Source of the DNA: RGIG2041 sp045537695
GTDB lineage: Bacteria; Bacillota; Clostridia; UBA1381; UMGS1253
Assembly (NCBI GenBank): GCA_045537695.1
Contig: JAZSQB010000014.1
Span: 1-63,020 of the forward strand
Direction: 5' to 3'
Length of the DNA: 63,020 nucleotides
Shown: positions 54,994 to 62,884 of the stretch, one piece after another
How the letters are laid out: the number at the start of each line of letters is the position of its first letter
Numbering within the stretch: position 1 is the first letter of the stretch
Position numbers and translations under genes: made by a program
Notes under the pieces: model-generated
What the model was told of the DNA's origin: nothing
Database searches by the model: none
Seen by the model: the letters and a program-made list of their open reading frames with translations, nothing else

Positions 54994-55332
54994 TTAAGAT
55001 AGCACCTTGCGGATCAGCTCTGCATACGCTTTCAGCTCCTGCACAGCGATTGTTTCCTTCATCTTGCCGAGTGTTTCCTCTATTTTATCGCAATAGCGCT
55101 CCAGCTCCTCATATTTCTCCGCAAGTCCGAGCATTTCCTCATAGGCGAGAAGCTGCTTTTCGCCGCGCTTGATGTTATCGCGCACGCCCTGCCTGGAAAT
55201 ATCCAAAAGCTGCGAAATCTCGTAAAGCGAGAGGTCCTGATTGTAGTATAAATCAATGCATTCTGTCTGTTTCTCTGTCAAAAGCTGTTTGTAATAATCC
55301 AGCAGGACACCAATCTGCAATTCCTTTTCCAC
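54994..55332 (-). CDS. ylxM: YlxM-like putative DNA/RNA-binding protein
   Basis: The 112-residue protein has the HTH of the YlxM/p13 family (LLTEKQTECIDLYYNQDLSLYEISQLLDISRQGVRDNIKRGE). It is usually encoded just before ffh and in Streptococcus modulates SRP assembly. The start is a GTG at 55332 after GAGGTGA. It is first in the ylxM-ffh-rpsP-khpA-rimM-trmD run. Confidence 0.9.
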   Translation of the reverse strand: MEKELQIGVLLDYYKQLLTEKQTECIDLYYNQDLSLYEISQLLDISRQGVRDNIKRGEKQLLAYEEMLGLAEKYEELERYCDKIEETLGKMKETIAVQELKAYAELIRKVLS

Positions 55333-55549
55333 AATCTCACCTCGTACCACTGTAAAGCTTTTTGCTTTACACCTTAGTTATTTTACATTAAAACCCTCTT
55401 GCTGTCAAGCGTTTTTTCAATTTTTTATGCTTTTTTATAAAATTAATATATACTTTTTCAAAAAAATATGAGATAATATCAGTAATCTAAATTTAATTCA
55501 TTAAAGTTTTTATATTTTTTAAAATTATCCGTGCAACCCTTCTGTTTAA

Positions 55550-55735
55550 AGGACGAAATTTCCAAATTGGTTGGTATCTTTCGGCGTACACATCGATTGC
55601 TACGCTTTAAAAGAAAATTTAGACAAAGGTTTCAAAATGACTGCCAAACGGCTCGTTACCGAATCCGAAGATTTTGGTAAAGATACAATTGATACTGTAA
55701 CCAAGAGCGTAAAAAACTTAAAGGAGATGCGCTAA
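55550..55735 (+). pseudogene. C-terminal remnant of an unidentified gene, upstream of the esterase
   Basis: This open stretch of 61 codons ends in TAA at 55733 and has no start codon at its 5' end; an in-frame TAA lies at 55547. It reads VSFGVHIDCYALKENL and then a charged helical tail (KDTIDTVTKSVKNLKEMR). An AAAGGAG inside its last codons serves the esterase start two bases past the stop, so the two were an operon. An internal ATG at 55637 could give a 32-residue peptide, but nothing supports that. The remaining 55333-55549 is AT-rich and empty. Confidence 0.6.
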
Positions 55736-55737
55736 TA

Positions 55738-56550
55738 ATGATTGAAACATTCAACTTATGGAAAAACACGCCTACTATTTGCGAAGAAGTACCGAAACTG
55801 ACCGCGTATGTACCCGAAAACAAAACCTCGGACGCTGCCATTATTATTTTTCCAGGTGGCAGTTATTGCAAACGCGCGCCACACGAAGGCGACGCTTATG
55901 CGCTGTTTTTAAATAAGCTCGGCGTGACGGCATTTGTATGTGACTACCGTGTTGCACCGCACCATTTCCCACTGCCGCTGTTAGATGCGCGCCGCGCCAT
56001 CCGCACCGTGCGCTTTATGGCAGAAAAATATGCGCTTAACAAAAACAAAATTGGCGTAATGGGTTCTTCTGCCGGTGGACATCTCGCAGCGCTCTCGTCT
56101 ACCTATTTTGAACCGATTGAATTTGAAATGACAGACGAAATTGATAACGAGGATTTTATTCCAAATGCACAGATTCTCTGCTATCCGGTCATTAAGCTGA
56201 TAGACCACGGTGCACATATCGGTAGCGGTACAAATCTGCTTGCAGAAAAGCACGCAGAGCTTGGCCGTGCTTTAAGTCCGGACAGAATTGTAAACGAAAG
56301 GACGCCGAAAGCCTTTATCTGGCATACCTTTACCGACCCCAGAGTAAGCGTGGTCAACAGCTTAGACTACGCAAGAGCGATGCGCGAATACCAAATTCCT
56401 GCTGAAGTACACATCTTTCCGATGGGCGGTCACGGCTTGGGTTTAGCCGATGGTGACCCGAAATATGGTCGCGACACAAGAAACGACTATATCGCACGTT
56501 GGAGCGGTCTGCTGTATGAATGGCTGAAATTTATTGACTTTGCAAAATAA
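55738..56550 (+). CDS. Alpha/beta hydrolase, BD-FAE/acetylxylan-esterase-like
   Basis: The 270-residue cytoplasmic protein has an oxyanion-hole motif FPGGSY near residue 38, nucleophile Ser111 in G-S-S-A-G, and a C-terminal Asp and His (TDPRVSV, GGHGLG). It resembles the acetyl-xylan and other carbohydrate esterases with the HGG/PGG box. The substrate is not known. It is coupled to the remnant upstream, and a terminator follows. Confidence 0.85.
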   Translation: MIETFNLWKNTPTICEEVPKLTAYVPENKTSDAAIIIFPGGSYCKRAPHEGDAYALFLNKLGVTAFVCDYRVAPHHFPLPLLDARRAIRTVRFMAEKYALNKNKIGVMGSSAGGHLAALSSTYFEPIEFEMTDEIDNEDFIPNAQILCYPVIKLIDHGAHIGSGTNLLAEKHAELGRALSPDRIVNERTPKAFIWHTFTDPRVSVVNSLDYARAMREYQIPAEVHIFPMGGHGLGLADGDPKYGRDTRNDYIARWSGLLYEWLKFIDFAK

Positions 56551-56556
56551 AAAAAC

Positions 56557-56584
56557 GGACTGTAAAATTTTGATTTTACAGTCC
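56557..56584 (+). terminator. Terminator of the esterase gene
   Basis: GGACTGTAAAAT at 56557-56568 pairs perfectly with ATTTTACAGTCC at 56573-56584 around TTTG, and is followed by ATTTTT. Confidence 0.9.
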
Positions 56585-56592
56585 ATTTTTAC

Positions 56593-56613
56593 GGGCGATT
56601 CGTGCATCGCCCC
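56593..56613. repeat. Small GC-rich hairpin related to the CTACA repeats
   Basis: GGGCGAT at 56593-56599 pairs with ATCGCCC at 56606-56612 around TCGTGC. The flank is CTTCAA instead of CTACA. A second small stem, GGGCG/CGCCC at 56642-56658, followed by GTTTTTT, lies next to it. The cluster occupies the gap between the esterase and ctpA. Confidence 0.55.
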
Positions 56614-56673
56614 TTCAAACGCAATGGAAGTCAGCATCGCAGGGCGTAACATCCGCCCGTTTTTTATATGCAC

Positions 56674-56700
56674 GGGACGTCGAAGATGCCGTCCCCTACG
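56674..56700. repeat. Small hairpin repeat with CTACG flank, copy 3
   Basis: GGGACG at 56674-56679 pairs with CGTCCC at 56690-56695, followed by CTACG. Stem sequence and flank match the copy at 3446, though the stem is only 6 bp with a 10-nt loop. Confidence 0.55.
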
Positions 56701-56725
56701 AAGTTGCCGAAAATTTGTGCCGCTA

Positions 56726-57919
56726 TTATTGCACCGCTATTTCCAATGCCTTCTTCAGCTGCACATCCTTGTCTCTTTCAATCGCTTCAACCGGATAATC
56801 CTTTTCATAGCCGCTTTCCACAACTACATCCGGTGTAAAGCCTACGCCGTGGATGCACACATCATCCGGCGTGTAATAACGGCTGACCGTCACGGTCATA
56901 CCGCCGCCGCTGCGCAAGGAGAGCACATCCTGCGTCACACCCTTGCCAAAGGTTTTTGTCCCGACAAGCTTTTTAAGGCGCTGATTACCGCGCAGCGCGC
57001 CAATGAGCACCTCCGATGCACTTGCACTGTTTTCATTCGCAAGAATAATCACCGGCATATCTATGCAATGCCCCTCCGCATATTCATACACGCGCTCGCC
57101 GCTCTTCTCCTGGCGATACACCACCGTTTCCCCTTCTTCTAAGAACATTCCCGCCAAACGGCATACAGTATAATAATCACCGCCGCCGTTATCGCGAAGG
57201 TCGATCACCATACTGCGCATCCCTTGCGGCGCAAGCAATTCATACTGCGTTTTAAACTCAACGTCTGTATCTTCATCAAAGCCTATAATTTTAAAATAGC
57301 CTACGCCATCTTCTTCCATCCGTGCGCTGACAGTCGTCAGATGAATTTCTCTGCGCGTGATGGTAACGCTGTATTCCTTATCCTCGCGCAGAAAAACCGC
57401 TTCTACCTGACTGCCTTCCCCCTGTGCCTTGCTACCATCGCCGCGCAATGCATTTGCCGCCGCATCCAAGTCCTCGCACGGCGCTCCGTTTATGCGCAGC
57501 ACAATATCTCCTGCACGCACACCCGCCTGTGCACCCGGCGCATTTTCATACGTCTGCAGCACCATAATTTTCCCATCTTCCGTTTGTGTCAACACCAAGC
57601 CGACACCAACATACGTGCCACGCGCATTTTCAACAAGCATCATAAATTCCTTCGGTGTATAATACGCCGTATAGTCATCCAATGCATCCGTCATACCTTT
57701 TGCTGCACTTTGATATAGCGCTTCACTTTCATAAGGCTCTAAGTACAATGCGTCTATTACGGATTTAACTTCCGTCAACACCTGGCTGCCTTCATCCGTT
57801 AAAATTATATGCTTATAACACATTGCACCGAGCGCAATATAAAACACGCTGCTGGACAGAAATGTAACCAACGCTATTACTATACATATGAGGATATACT
57901 TTTTTCCGAACTTCTGCAT
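56726..57919 (-). CDS. ctpA: S41-family C-terminal processing peptidase (CtpA-like)
   Basis: The 397-residue protein has an N-terminal membrane anchor (about residues 8-30), a PDZ domain near residues 95-180 (GVGLVLTQTEDGKIMVLQ, GAQAGVRAGDIVLRINGAP), and an S41 protease domain with the serine in NENSASASEV and Lys in GKGVTQ. It degrades or trims exported proteins. It follows the envC-like gene, an order that fits peptidoglycan remodelling control. Confidence 0.92.
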   Translation of the reverse strand: MQKFGKKYILICIVIALVTFLSSSVFYIALGAMCYKHIILTDEGSQVLTEVKSVIDALYLEPYESEALYQSAAKGMTDALDDYTAYYTPKEFMMLVENARGTYVGVGLVLTQTEDGKIMVLQTYENAPGAQAGVRAGDIVLRINGAPCEDLDAAANALRGDGSKAQGEGSQVEAVFLREDKEYSVTITRREIHLTTVSARMEEDGVGYFKIIGFDEDTDVEFKTQYELLAPQGMRSMVIDLRDNGGGDYYTVCRLAGMFLEEGETVVYRQEKSGERVYEYAEGHCIDMPVIILANENSASASEVLIGALRGNQRLKKLVGTKTFGKGVTQDVLSLRSGGGMTVTVSRYYTPDDVCIHGVGFTPDVVVESGYEKDYPVEAIERDKDVQLKKALEIAVQ

Positions 57920-58001
57920 ACTTTCTCCCCTCTAAAATAAAAGCGGAAGCCGCCTTCGCAGGACGAAATCCGCCTTTCTTTATCTATTCTATTGCTGCAA
58001 A

Positions 58002-59162
58002 TCAGAAAATATACGGTCTCGGATTGGTATATTTACCGGTGCTGTTATCAATAACGCCAAAGTGAATATGCGGACCGGTTGAATTGCCCGTCGAGCCGGC
58101 AAGTGCAATCTTTTCACCCTTGGACACCTTCTGCCCCGCATGCACCAAAAGCACACTGTTATGTGCATAAAGTGTTGTAATCGAACCGTGATTGATGGTC
58201 ACATAGTTGCCGTAACCGGATTTGCTCCAACCGGAAACCAGCACAACGCCATCCTCCGCCGCAAGGACAGGCGTTCCTGTCGGCACAGCAATATCAATAC
58301 CCGTATGGTTGTCCGGCTTACCACGTAATGTACGCGCACCAAATTCCGATGTAATGGTACCTCTCTGCGTAGACGGCCAACCAAGCTGTCCGCCACTATA
58401 AGCAGATATTTGGTTGTCACCAATCTTCGCTTTAATCTCAGCTAAGATTCTCTTGTTCTCCGCTACACGCTTCTCGTATTCTTCCTGCAAATATTCTTCA
58501 TCTGCACGCAATTCCGCAATCAAACGATCGCTTTCCGCACTCTTTGCATCCAGCTTTTTCTTTTGCCCCAGAATTGTCGCTTTGGCAGACTCGTTATCCT
58601 TATTTTTTGCTTCAATTTCTTCCTTGGCAGCCTGAATTTTATCTTTCTTTTCGTTGAGCTGTGCAATCAGCGCTTTGTCGTGGGTAATCAACTGCGTTAC
58701 CATATCCACACGCACAAGCAAATCTGAAAAGCTCGCTGCGCCAAACAAAATATCTATGTAAGAGGTCGTTCCTTTCTCATACATCACGCGCAGACGCATC
58801 TTCAAAAGTTCATCACTTTCTTTAATTTCCGCTTCCACCGCCGTAATTTCATCCTGTTTTTCTGCAATTTTCGCATCATTTGCCTCAATCGTCTGATTGA
58901 GCGCATAAATTTCGCTGTTTAACTCCGAAATTTCATCATCCAGTTTTTTCTTTTCGTTTTCCTTCGACCGTCTTTCTTTTTTTGCATCGTCTAACTTTTC
59001 TTTAATTTCCTGTTCTTGTGCTTCGCCTTGCTCTAACTGTTCCTTCTTATCCTCTACTTCGTCCGCAAATGCAAATGCACCGAAGATTGCCGGTAATGCA
59101 ATGGCAAGGCATAAAGAAATAGCAATGATAATACTTACAATCGCTGTAATTTTCTTTTTCAT
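58002..59162 (-). CDS. EnvC-like murein hydrolase activator or M23 endopeptidase
   Basis: The 386-residue secreted protein has a signal or anchor at the N-terminus, a long Lys/Glu-rich coiled coil (about residues 35-265), and an M23 domain (about 280-386) with HTGIDIAVPTGTPV and GPHIHFG. The two zinc-site motifs HxxxD and HxH look complete, so it may be an active endopeptidase like PcsB/CwlO-type partners of FtsEX. It is 11 bases past ftsX, which supports control by FtsEX. Confidence 0.9.
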   Translation of the reverse strand: MKKKITAIVSIIIAISLCLAIALPAIFGAFAFADEVEDKKEQLEQGEAQEQEIKEKLDDAKKERRSKENEKKKLDDEISELNSEIYALNQTIEANDAKIAEKQDEITAVEAEIKESDELLKMRLRVMYEKGTTSYIDILFGAASFSDLLVRVDMVTQLITHDKALIAQLNEKKDKIQAAKEEIEAKNKDNESAKATILGQKKKLDAKSAESDRLIAELRADEEYLQEEYEKRVAENKRILAEIKAKIGDNQISAYSGGQLGWPSTQRGTITSEFGARTLRGKPDNHTGIDIAVPTGTPVLAAEDGVVLVSGWSKSGYGNYVTINHGSITTLYAHNSVLLVHAGQKVSKGEKIALAGSTGNSTGPHIHFGVIDNSTGKYTNPRPYIF

Positions 59163-59173
59163 ATCCCGCTCCT

Positions 59174-60070
59174 TTACACATCCAAATGCTTACGAATGGA
59201 AAACGCACTGCCGAGCGCACCAATCACCGCACCAATAAAAACAAACATACCCAGCATATACCATGTAACCTCCGCATACGGCTTAAAAGTAAACATATCA
59301 ATGCCGATATTTGCTTTACTAACAAGTGCAATGTAGCCCCAGGAAATCAGACCGTAGGCAATCAATGCACCGACAATGCCGATGATAATACCTTCAATGA
59401 TAAACGGCCAGCGGATAAACCAGTCTGTCGCACCGACAAACTTCATCACACCGATTTCCTTACGGCGTGCATATACTGCAAGCTTGATGGTATTGGCAAT
59501 GATAAATATGGAAACCAGACACAAAAGCAGCATACCCCAGAAGCTGACATTCTTAATACCATTGCTAATACGCAAAATATTTTCCATCACGGTTTGCTTA
59601 TCCGAAACCTCCGCAATGCCTTTCACCTTGCCGATAGCATCCAGTGTCGGTTTTAACTGGCTTAAATCCTTTAGTGTTATCTTTAAAGAATCGCGGAACG
59701 GGTTGTCCTCCCCTTCATAGCCTTCCAAAAGTGATGCGTTATCCTCAGACATATCGCGCATATACGCCAAGGTATCCTCTTTCGAAAAAATTTCTACGCT
59801 GGCAACATTTGCAATTGCTTTAACATTTTTCTGTACTGCGCTGACCTGCTTGTCCGTGTAATCCTCCTGAATAAATGCCTGCACCTCACATTGCTGCTCG
59901 AGCTGTGCCGCAATATGATTTACATTGATGCTGATGGTCATAAACAAACCAAGAATAATCATACAACACACAACCGTGAAAATAGACGTAACACTCATCA
60001 GTCCGTTACGAAATACGCTGCGCACCGCCTGTGCGACGTAATACTTAAAATTGTTTGCTTTCAACTTCAT
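59174..60070 (-). CDS. ftsX: Cell-division protein FtsX
   Basis: The 298-residue membrane protein has four segments with an extracellular loop (residues ~55-170), and RSVFRNGLMSVTSIFTV and ARRKEIGVMKFVGATDWFIRWPF are family hallmarks. It transmits the ATPase cycle of FtsE to hydrolases outside. The ATG at 60070 is only two bases from GGGAGG; the TTG at 60064 has better spacing, so the true start may be there. It overlaps ftsE by 26 bases. Confidence 0.94.
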   Translation of the reverse strand: MKLKANNFKYYVAQAVRSVFRNGLMSVTSIFTVVCCMIILGLFMTISINVNHIAAQLEQQCEVQAFIQEDYTDKQVSAVQKNVKAIANVASVEIFSKEDTLAYMRDMSEDNASLLEGYEGEDNPFRDSLKITLKDLSQLKPTLDAIGKVKGIAEVSDKQTVMENILRISNGIKNVSFWGMLLLCLVSIFIIANTIKLAVYARRKEIGVMKFVGATDWFIRWPFIIEGIIIGIVGALIAYGLISWGYIALVSKANIGIDMFTFKPYAEVTWYMLGMFVFIGAVIGALGSAFSIRKHLDV

Positions 60071-60740
60071 AGCCTCCCTTTCTGTCGTCACGCACAAGCA
60101 TACCGTCTTCAATGGCTATGACTCTTTTGTGTACCGTATCTACAATTTCTTTGGCATGGGTTGCCATAACTACCGTCGTACCGCGCGTATTTATATCGCA
60201 CAATAATTCTACAATTTCAAATGCCGTTTTTGGCGGCAAGCTCGCCGTCGGCTCGTCCGCAAGCAGAATAGGCGGTTTATTTGCAAGCGCCCGCGCTACT
60301 GCCACACGCTGCGCCTCACCGCGCGAAAGCTGCGTCGGAAATAATTTTGCTTTGCCTGAAAGTCCGACCATACTCAAAAGGTTAGGCACCTGGCGGCGAA
60401 TTTCACGCTTGGAAGCGCCGACTATACGCATAGCAAATGCAATATTTTCATAAACCGTACGGTCGTCGAGTAGGCGAAAATCCTGAAAGATAACGCCGAT
60501 GGAGCGACGCAGATACGGAATCTGGTTTCGCTTTAAATTCTGCACGCGCGTCCTGTCAATTGTAATAGAGCCGGACGTTGGTGTTTCTTCATGCATCAAA
60601 AGACGCGTCAAGGTTGACTTACCGGAACCGCTCGGTCCGACAACAAAGACAAATTCCCCTTTATCTATGTGAAAACTAACCTTATCGAGCGCCTTGGTGC
60701 CATCTTCATAAACTTTTGTTACATTCTCAAAGGTAATCAT
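60045..60740 (-). CDS. ftsE: FtsE ATPase with altered signature and D-loop
   Basis: The 231-residue ABC ATPase is FtsE by context and by IGVIFQDFRLL. Walker A is GPSGSGKST near residue 35, the Walker B Glu is in LLADEPT, and the H-loop is MATHAKE. The signature, normally LSGGE, reads LSRGE (residues 138-142), and the D-loop, normally NLDP, reads SLPP (167-170). Both changes are single codons in otherwise conserved sequence and could slow ATP hydrolysis. It lies between the CdaR-like gene and ftsX. Confidence 0.94.
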   Translation of the reverse strand: MITFENVTKVYEDGTKALDKVSFHIDKGEFVFVVGPSGSGKSTLTRLLMHEETPTSGSITIDRTRVQNLKRNQIPYLRRSIGVIFQDFRLLDDRTVYENIAFAMRIVGASKREIRRQVPNLLSMVGLSGKAKLFPTQLSRGEAQRVAVARALANKPPILLADEPTASLPPKTAFEIVELLCDINTRGTTVVMATHAKEIVDTVHKRVIAIEDGMLVRDDRKGGYEVESKQF

Positions 60741-60756
60741 AATGTCTTCTCCATTA

Positions 60757-61842
60757 TTAAATTTTCATCGGATTGGATTCTAAGTACTGCTGCACCATCA
60801 TCGCAACTTTAAATACAACCGCATCATCGAACTTACGAAGGTCAAGCCCGATGGTCTTTTGTACTTTATCCAAACGGTATACGAGTGTATTTCTGTGGAT
60901 GTAGAGCTTGCGTGCTGTCTCGGAAACATTTAAGTCGTTTTTAAAAAACTCGTAAATGGTTGTCACGATTTCTTCGTCCAAAGCATCCAAACCGCGCTTT
61001 GTCAATACCTCCTGCAAAAACAACTGACACAGCTTAATTGGCAAATAATAAATTAATCGACCAACACCAAGATTTTTATAAGTCAGGATGCGCTTTTCAT
61101 TTTCAAACACGCCGCCAACCTCTAAAGCAATCTGCGCTTCTTTGTAGGCCGCAGCAAGATTATTTACATTGTTTGTAATCGTAGAAATACCTACCATTAC
61201 ATTCATCATTGCTTCGCTGTTAAGCGTATCAATAATGGTCTGCGCAAGTACTTCAAGCTTATTCTCCGTTGTTTCGCTGTCGATTTCCTTCACAAGGACA
61301 ATCGTCGTATCGTCCATAGCAAAAACAAAATCATGTTCCAACTTCGGAAACAGATTCATAAACACATCGATCGCAGCAACATCGCCCGCCTGCATCACCT
61401 TAATAATGAACACAACACGCTCCTGTTCATAATCAAGATGAAGCTCGCGTGCGCGCTGATGTAAATCGAGCGGCAAGGTATTATCCGAAATAATATTTTT
61501 GATAAACGTGGTTTTATCATATTTATCATCATAAAACGCGCGAATATTGTTGAGTGAAACCGCCAACATCATACAAGTGCGTTTTGCTTCATCATTGGTG
61601 CCGCGTACATATACAATATATTCTGCCTTTTTGCTTTTGCTGATGCCGCATACGCTATAACCGCGGCAGGTATGTATCTGCATACAATCATTGACTGCTG
61701 CAACAAAGCTTTCCACATAATCAAACATATCCTCCGAAGCATTTGTTGCAATAACATACCCTTCAAAACTCATCACCCCTACCGGTGCCGTCAAAAAGGC
61801 GTCCATCTGATTAATTACATTTTGAAAAGTTTTTTTTATCAT
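60757..61842 (-). CDS. CdaR/PucR-type transcriptional regulator
   Basis: The 361-residue protein ends with the PucR-family HTH (LNVSETARKLYIHRNTLVYRLDKVQ), has a GGDEF-like middle region without the active-site GGDEF, and an N-terminal sensor-like segment (PVGVMSFEGYVIATN). CdaR-type proteins respond to sugar diacids, and PucR-type ones to purines; the ligand here is unknown. It is 16 bases before ftsE, so it is likely cotranscribed with ftsEX-envC-ctpA, a combination whose logic is unclear. The start has a GGAGGA site. Confidence 0.8.
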   Translation of the reverse strand: MIKKTFQNVINQMDAFLTAPVGVMSFEGYVIATNASEDMFDYVESFVAAVNDCMQIHTCRGYSVCGISKSKKAEYIVYVRGTNDEAKRTCMMLAVSLNNIRAFYDDKYDKTTFIKNIISDNTLPLDLHQRARELHLDYEQERVVFIIKVMQAGDVAAIDVFMNLFPKLEHDFVFAMDDTTIVLVKEIDSETTENKLEVLAQTIIDTLNSEAMMNVMVGISTITNNVNNLAAAYKEAQIALEVGGVFENEKRILTYKNLGVGRLIYYLPIKLCQLFLQEVLTKRGLDALDEEIVTTIYEFFKNDLNVSETARKLYIHRNTLVYRLDKVQKTIGLDLRKFDDAVVFKVAMMVQQYLESNPMKI

Positions 61843-62113
61843 GTTCGTACTTCCTCCTGCGAAACAAATTACAAGATGCACAGCACCCAAATCGTCTCAT
61901 ATCATCTATGTACAATTTTACAGAATTTTTATATCTGTTTTTGTGCACATTTTTAACCCGATACTTATATAATAATATTTTTTTTTGCATTTTGCAAGAA
62001 AAATTTTAAATTTTTTGTGCAATTTTTATATTTTTTTCTAAAAAAGCCTTTTTACTGTATCATCCTCGTGCCAATCAACCAATCAATTTTTAGTGCAATA
62101 CGTCTACAAATAA

Positions 62114-62147
62114 AAAGAGCGACCCAGGATATCCCAGGTCGTTCTTT
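62114..62147 (-). terminator. Terminator of the HprK-like gene
   Basis: AAAGAGCGACC at 62114-62124 pairs with GGTCGTTCTTT at 62137-62147 with one G-T wobble, around a 12-nt loop. It lies eight bases past the stop codon of the kinase-like gene. The remaining gap (61843-62113) is AT-rich, holds the promoter region of the CdaR-like gene, and shows no gene. Confidence 0.75.
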
Positions 62148-62155
62148 CAACGCAA

Positions 62156-62884
62156 TTACTGTTTCATTGTTTCATAGGCAACTTCAACCGCCTGCTGCGA
62201 AATATCACAGCATAAAGCATACACCGGAACATCCGCAATCAGTTTTTCCAAAAGCGGGAAAAAGCAATCTGCGCTTTTTGCTGTTTTCGGTCGAATCGTC
62301 TGTTCCATTAGGTTAGATATAATGTCCGGCGTCTGTAAGCGCGTAATACTGTTTTCTGTGCTGCGTACGATAAACGCTAACGCCTGCACAGGCACGCTTA
62401 TATTTTCATGCAGTGCTGTTTTTCCACTCCACGGTGTGCCGTATGCCACCCATCCGTCTTGCATTAACCGCAACGCAGGCTTATCATCATTTATATAGCG
62501 CACACGCTCTCCGAAATATGCCTTCCAAAGCGAGGTATGCGTAGACTTACCAACACCGCTGTTGGCAGAAAATAAATAACCCTTTCCATCCATTGCGATG
62601 CCGGACGCATGCAACATTAACCCATTGTATTCTCTGTACAACGCGTTGTAAAACGCAGCGCCACTCAGCATATATTCCGCATTTTCGCGCCCCATCAACT
62701 TATATCTGTCGCAGTAATCCGCAATCTGCGCCTCCGAAACATCAATCACCACTTCCGGTGTGCCTGCAAAATCAAAAGCATATTTTTCGAGACGCTTCAG
62801 CATAAATACTGTTTTACAATGCATAAGCACATTCAAATCCGCAATACGCGCTTTGACCGTTATCGGCTTACCATTCGTCATCAT
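62156..62884 (-). CDS. HPr-kinase/PEPCK-like P-loop protein
   Basis: The 242-residue protein has HASG at about residue 92, a P-loop S-G-V-G-K-S at about 109-114, and an Asp pair NDDKPAL near residue 132, in the arrangement of HPr-kinase and PEP-carboxykinase folds. Such standalone proteins occur in RiPP and PqqD-containing clusters, where they phosphorylate or help process precursor peptides. Some phosphorylate the C-terminus of a lasso precursor. Whether that applies here is inference. The start is uncertain (62884 or 62881; an earlier ATG at 62914 is also possible). It overlaps the end of the repeat-protein gene. Confidence 0.72.
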   Translation of the reverse strand: MMTNGKPITVKARIADLNVLMHCKTVFMLKRLEKYAFDFAGTPEVVIDVSEAQIADYCDRYKLMGRENAEYMLSGAAFYNALYREYNGLMLHASGIAMDGKGYLFSANSGVGKSTHTSLWKAYFGERVRYINDDKPALRLMQDGWVAYGTPWSGKTALHENISVPVQALAFIVRSTENSITRLQTPDIISNLMEQTIRPKTAKSADCFFPLLEKLIADVPVYALCCDISQQAVEVAYETMKQ

